Source: Prosthecobacter sp.
Lineage (GTDB): Bacteria; Verrucomicrobiota; Verrucomicrobiia; Verrucomicrobiales; Verrucomicrobiaceae
DNA: 6,602 nucleotides
NCBI GenBank assembly: GCA_025869455.1
Contig: JAOZVT010000712.1
Span: forward strand, 1-6,602
Direction of reading: 5' to 3'
Shown here: one piece after another, positions 6,120 to 6,602 of the stretch
Numbering within the stretch: the first letter of the stretch is position 1
Layout of the letters: every line of letters starts with the position of its first letter
The notes under the pieces: generated by a model
The model's database searches: none
The model's input: only the letters and a program-made list of their open reading frames with translations
What the model was told of the DNA's origin: nothing
Program-made: the position numbers and the translations under genes

Positions 6120-6602
6120 ATGAACCCTGCGAAACCACCCTTGGGCATTTTGGGAAAGCTTTTTCTCCGCGCTGAAGATGAGCGCGTGTATGCGGCTGTA
6201 CGTATCGGCTTTGCCGTAGTGGCCTTGTGCAATCTGGTGCTGATCTGGCCATTGCGGGAGAATCTGCTTAGCTCTTCCGGCATGATTGATCAGGCTGCTG
6301 CGGTGGAGCGCAGTGATCTCGGGTCGGTCCTGCTGTTCCATTTTTTTCAGACACCCGCCCAGGTGTCTGTGGTGATGTGTCTGGCTGCGGGATCCATGCT
6401 GATGCTCATGCTCGGTATTTGGCCCAGGCTGGCTGCGGCTTTGGTTTTCCTCTGGCATCTGTCATTCATCGCCCGTTCACCCATGGCCTTAGCGGGCTGG
6501 GACATGTTGCTGCGTGCGTTTTCTTTTCTTATTTTGGTAAGTCCTATGGGGCGCTGCTGGACACTGCCTACTCTTTGGGAAAAGAGCCAGATGCTACCTC
6601 AG
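6120..6602 (+). CDS. HTTM-domain (vitamin K-dependent gamma-carboxylase-like) membrane protein, N-terminal part
   Basis: This frame runs from ATG 6120-6122 to the right edge (161 codons, no stop). It is a polytopic membrane protein with hydrophobic segments at about 24-43, 80-99, 103-118 and 126-141. The pattern fits the HTTM fold, which is shared with the membrane part of vitamin K-dependent gamma-glutamyl carboxylase: RVYAAVRIGFAVVAL at the start, LGIWPRLAAALVFLWHLSF in the middle, then AGWDMLLRAFSFLILVSPMG, where the GxDxLLR...L..SP.G stretch (D128) is a typical conserved feature. Bacterial HTTM proteins mostly have no proven activity, and true carboxylases carry extra C-terminal domains that would lie beyond the window. 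There is no Shine-Dalgarno sequence in the 7-base gap after the upstream stop, so coupled translation is likely. Minus-strand frames in this stretch are shadows. Confidence 0.85.
   Translation, partial: MNPAKPPLGILGKLFLRAEDERVYAAVRIGFAVVALCNLVLIWPLRENLLSSSGMIDQAAAVERSDLGSVLLFHFFQTPAQVSVVMCLAAGSMLMLMLGIWPRLAAALVFLWHLSFIARSPMALAGWDMLLRAFSFLILVSPMGRCWTLPTLWEKSQMLPQ

Noticed and set aside
5750..6458. Long minus-strand frames at the right end
   Set aside because: They are antisense to the HTTM pair. Products are basic, His/Arg-rich and without domains.

Overview
The window looks like chromosomal DNA of a free-living bacterium of the Planctomycetes-Verrucomicrobia-Chlamydiae group, most likely a verrucomicrobium. 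This is an inference from protein character: an actinobacterial/verrucomicrobial-style adenylosuccinate lyase with an AMPHKMN signature, a secreted BD-FAE-like esterase of a type I associate with planctomycetes and verrucomicrobia, an HTTM protein preceded by a small membrane-anchored partner, and starts that mostly lack a clear Shine-Dalgarno sequence. No rRNA, tRNA, transposase, CRISPR array or phage gene is visible.

Layout. Most of the window (about 1-5232) is read from the minus strand. From right to left it holds: a possible small Cys-rich ORF (4987-5232), a secreted alpha/beta hydrolase (3926-4855), a two-gene unit of a degenerate zf-TFIIB-like protein and a small two-helix membrane protein (3676-2694), a two-gene unit of a membrane protein and purB joined by a 4-base ATGA overlap (2521-513), a strong intrinsic terminator (448-480), and the first 113 codons of a MetE-type methionine synthase (339-1, cut by the left edge). 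The right end is on the plus strand: a single-pass membrane protein (5513-6112) followed 7 bases later by an HTTM membrane protein cut by the right edge (6120-6602). Positions about 4877-5512 form a divergent, partly AT-rich region between the two strands.

How the genes relate. purB (purine/AMP synthesis) and the metE-like gene (methyl transfer) are housekeeping functions and are separated by the terminator, so they are probably transcribed independently. The small membrane proteins and the degenerate zinc-ribbon-like protein have no assigned role. The plus-strand pair resembles the recurring pairing of an HTTM protein with a small anchored protein carrying an NWNMF-type motif, and probably acts as a membrane module. 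I see no obvious defence or mobile system. The best candidates for undescribed biology are the HTTM pair, the CxxS variant of the zf-TFIIB fold, the small ORF at 4987-5232, and the nested inverted repeat at 3741-3815.
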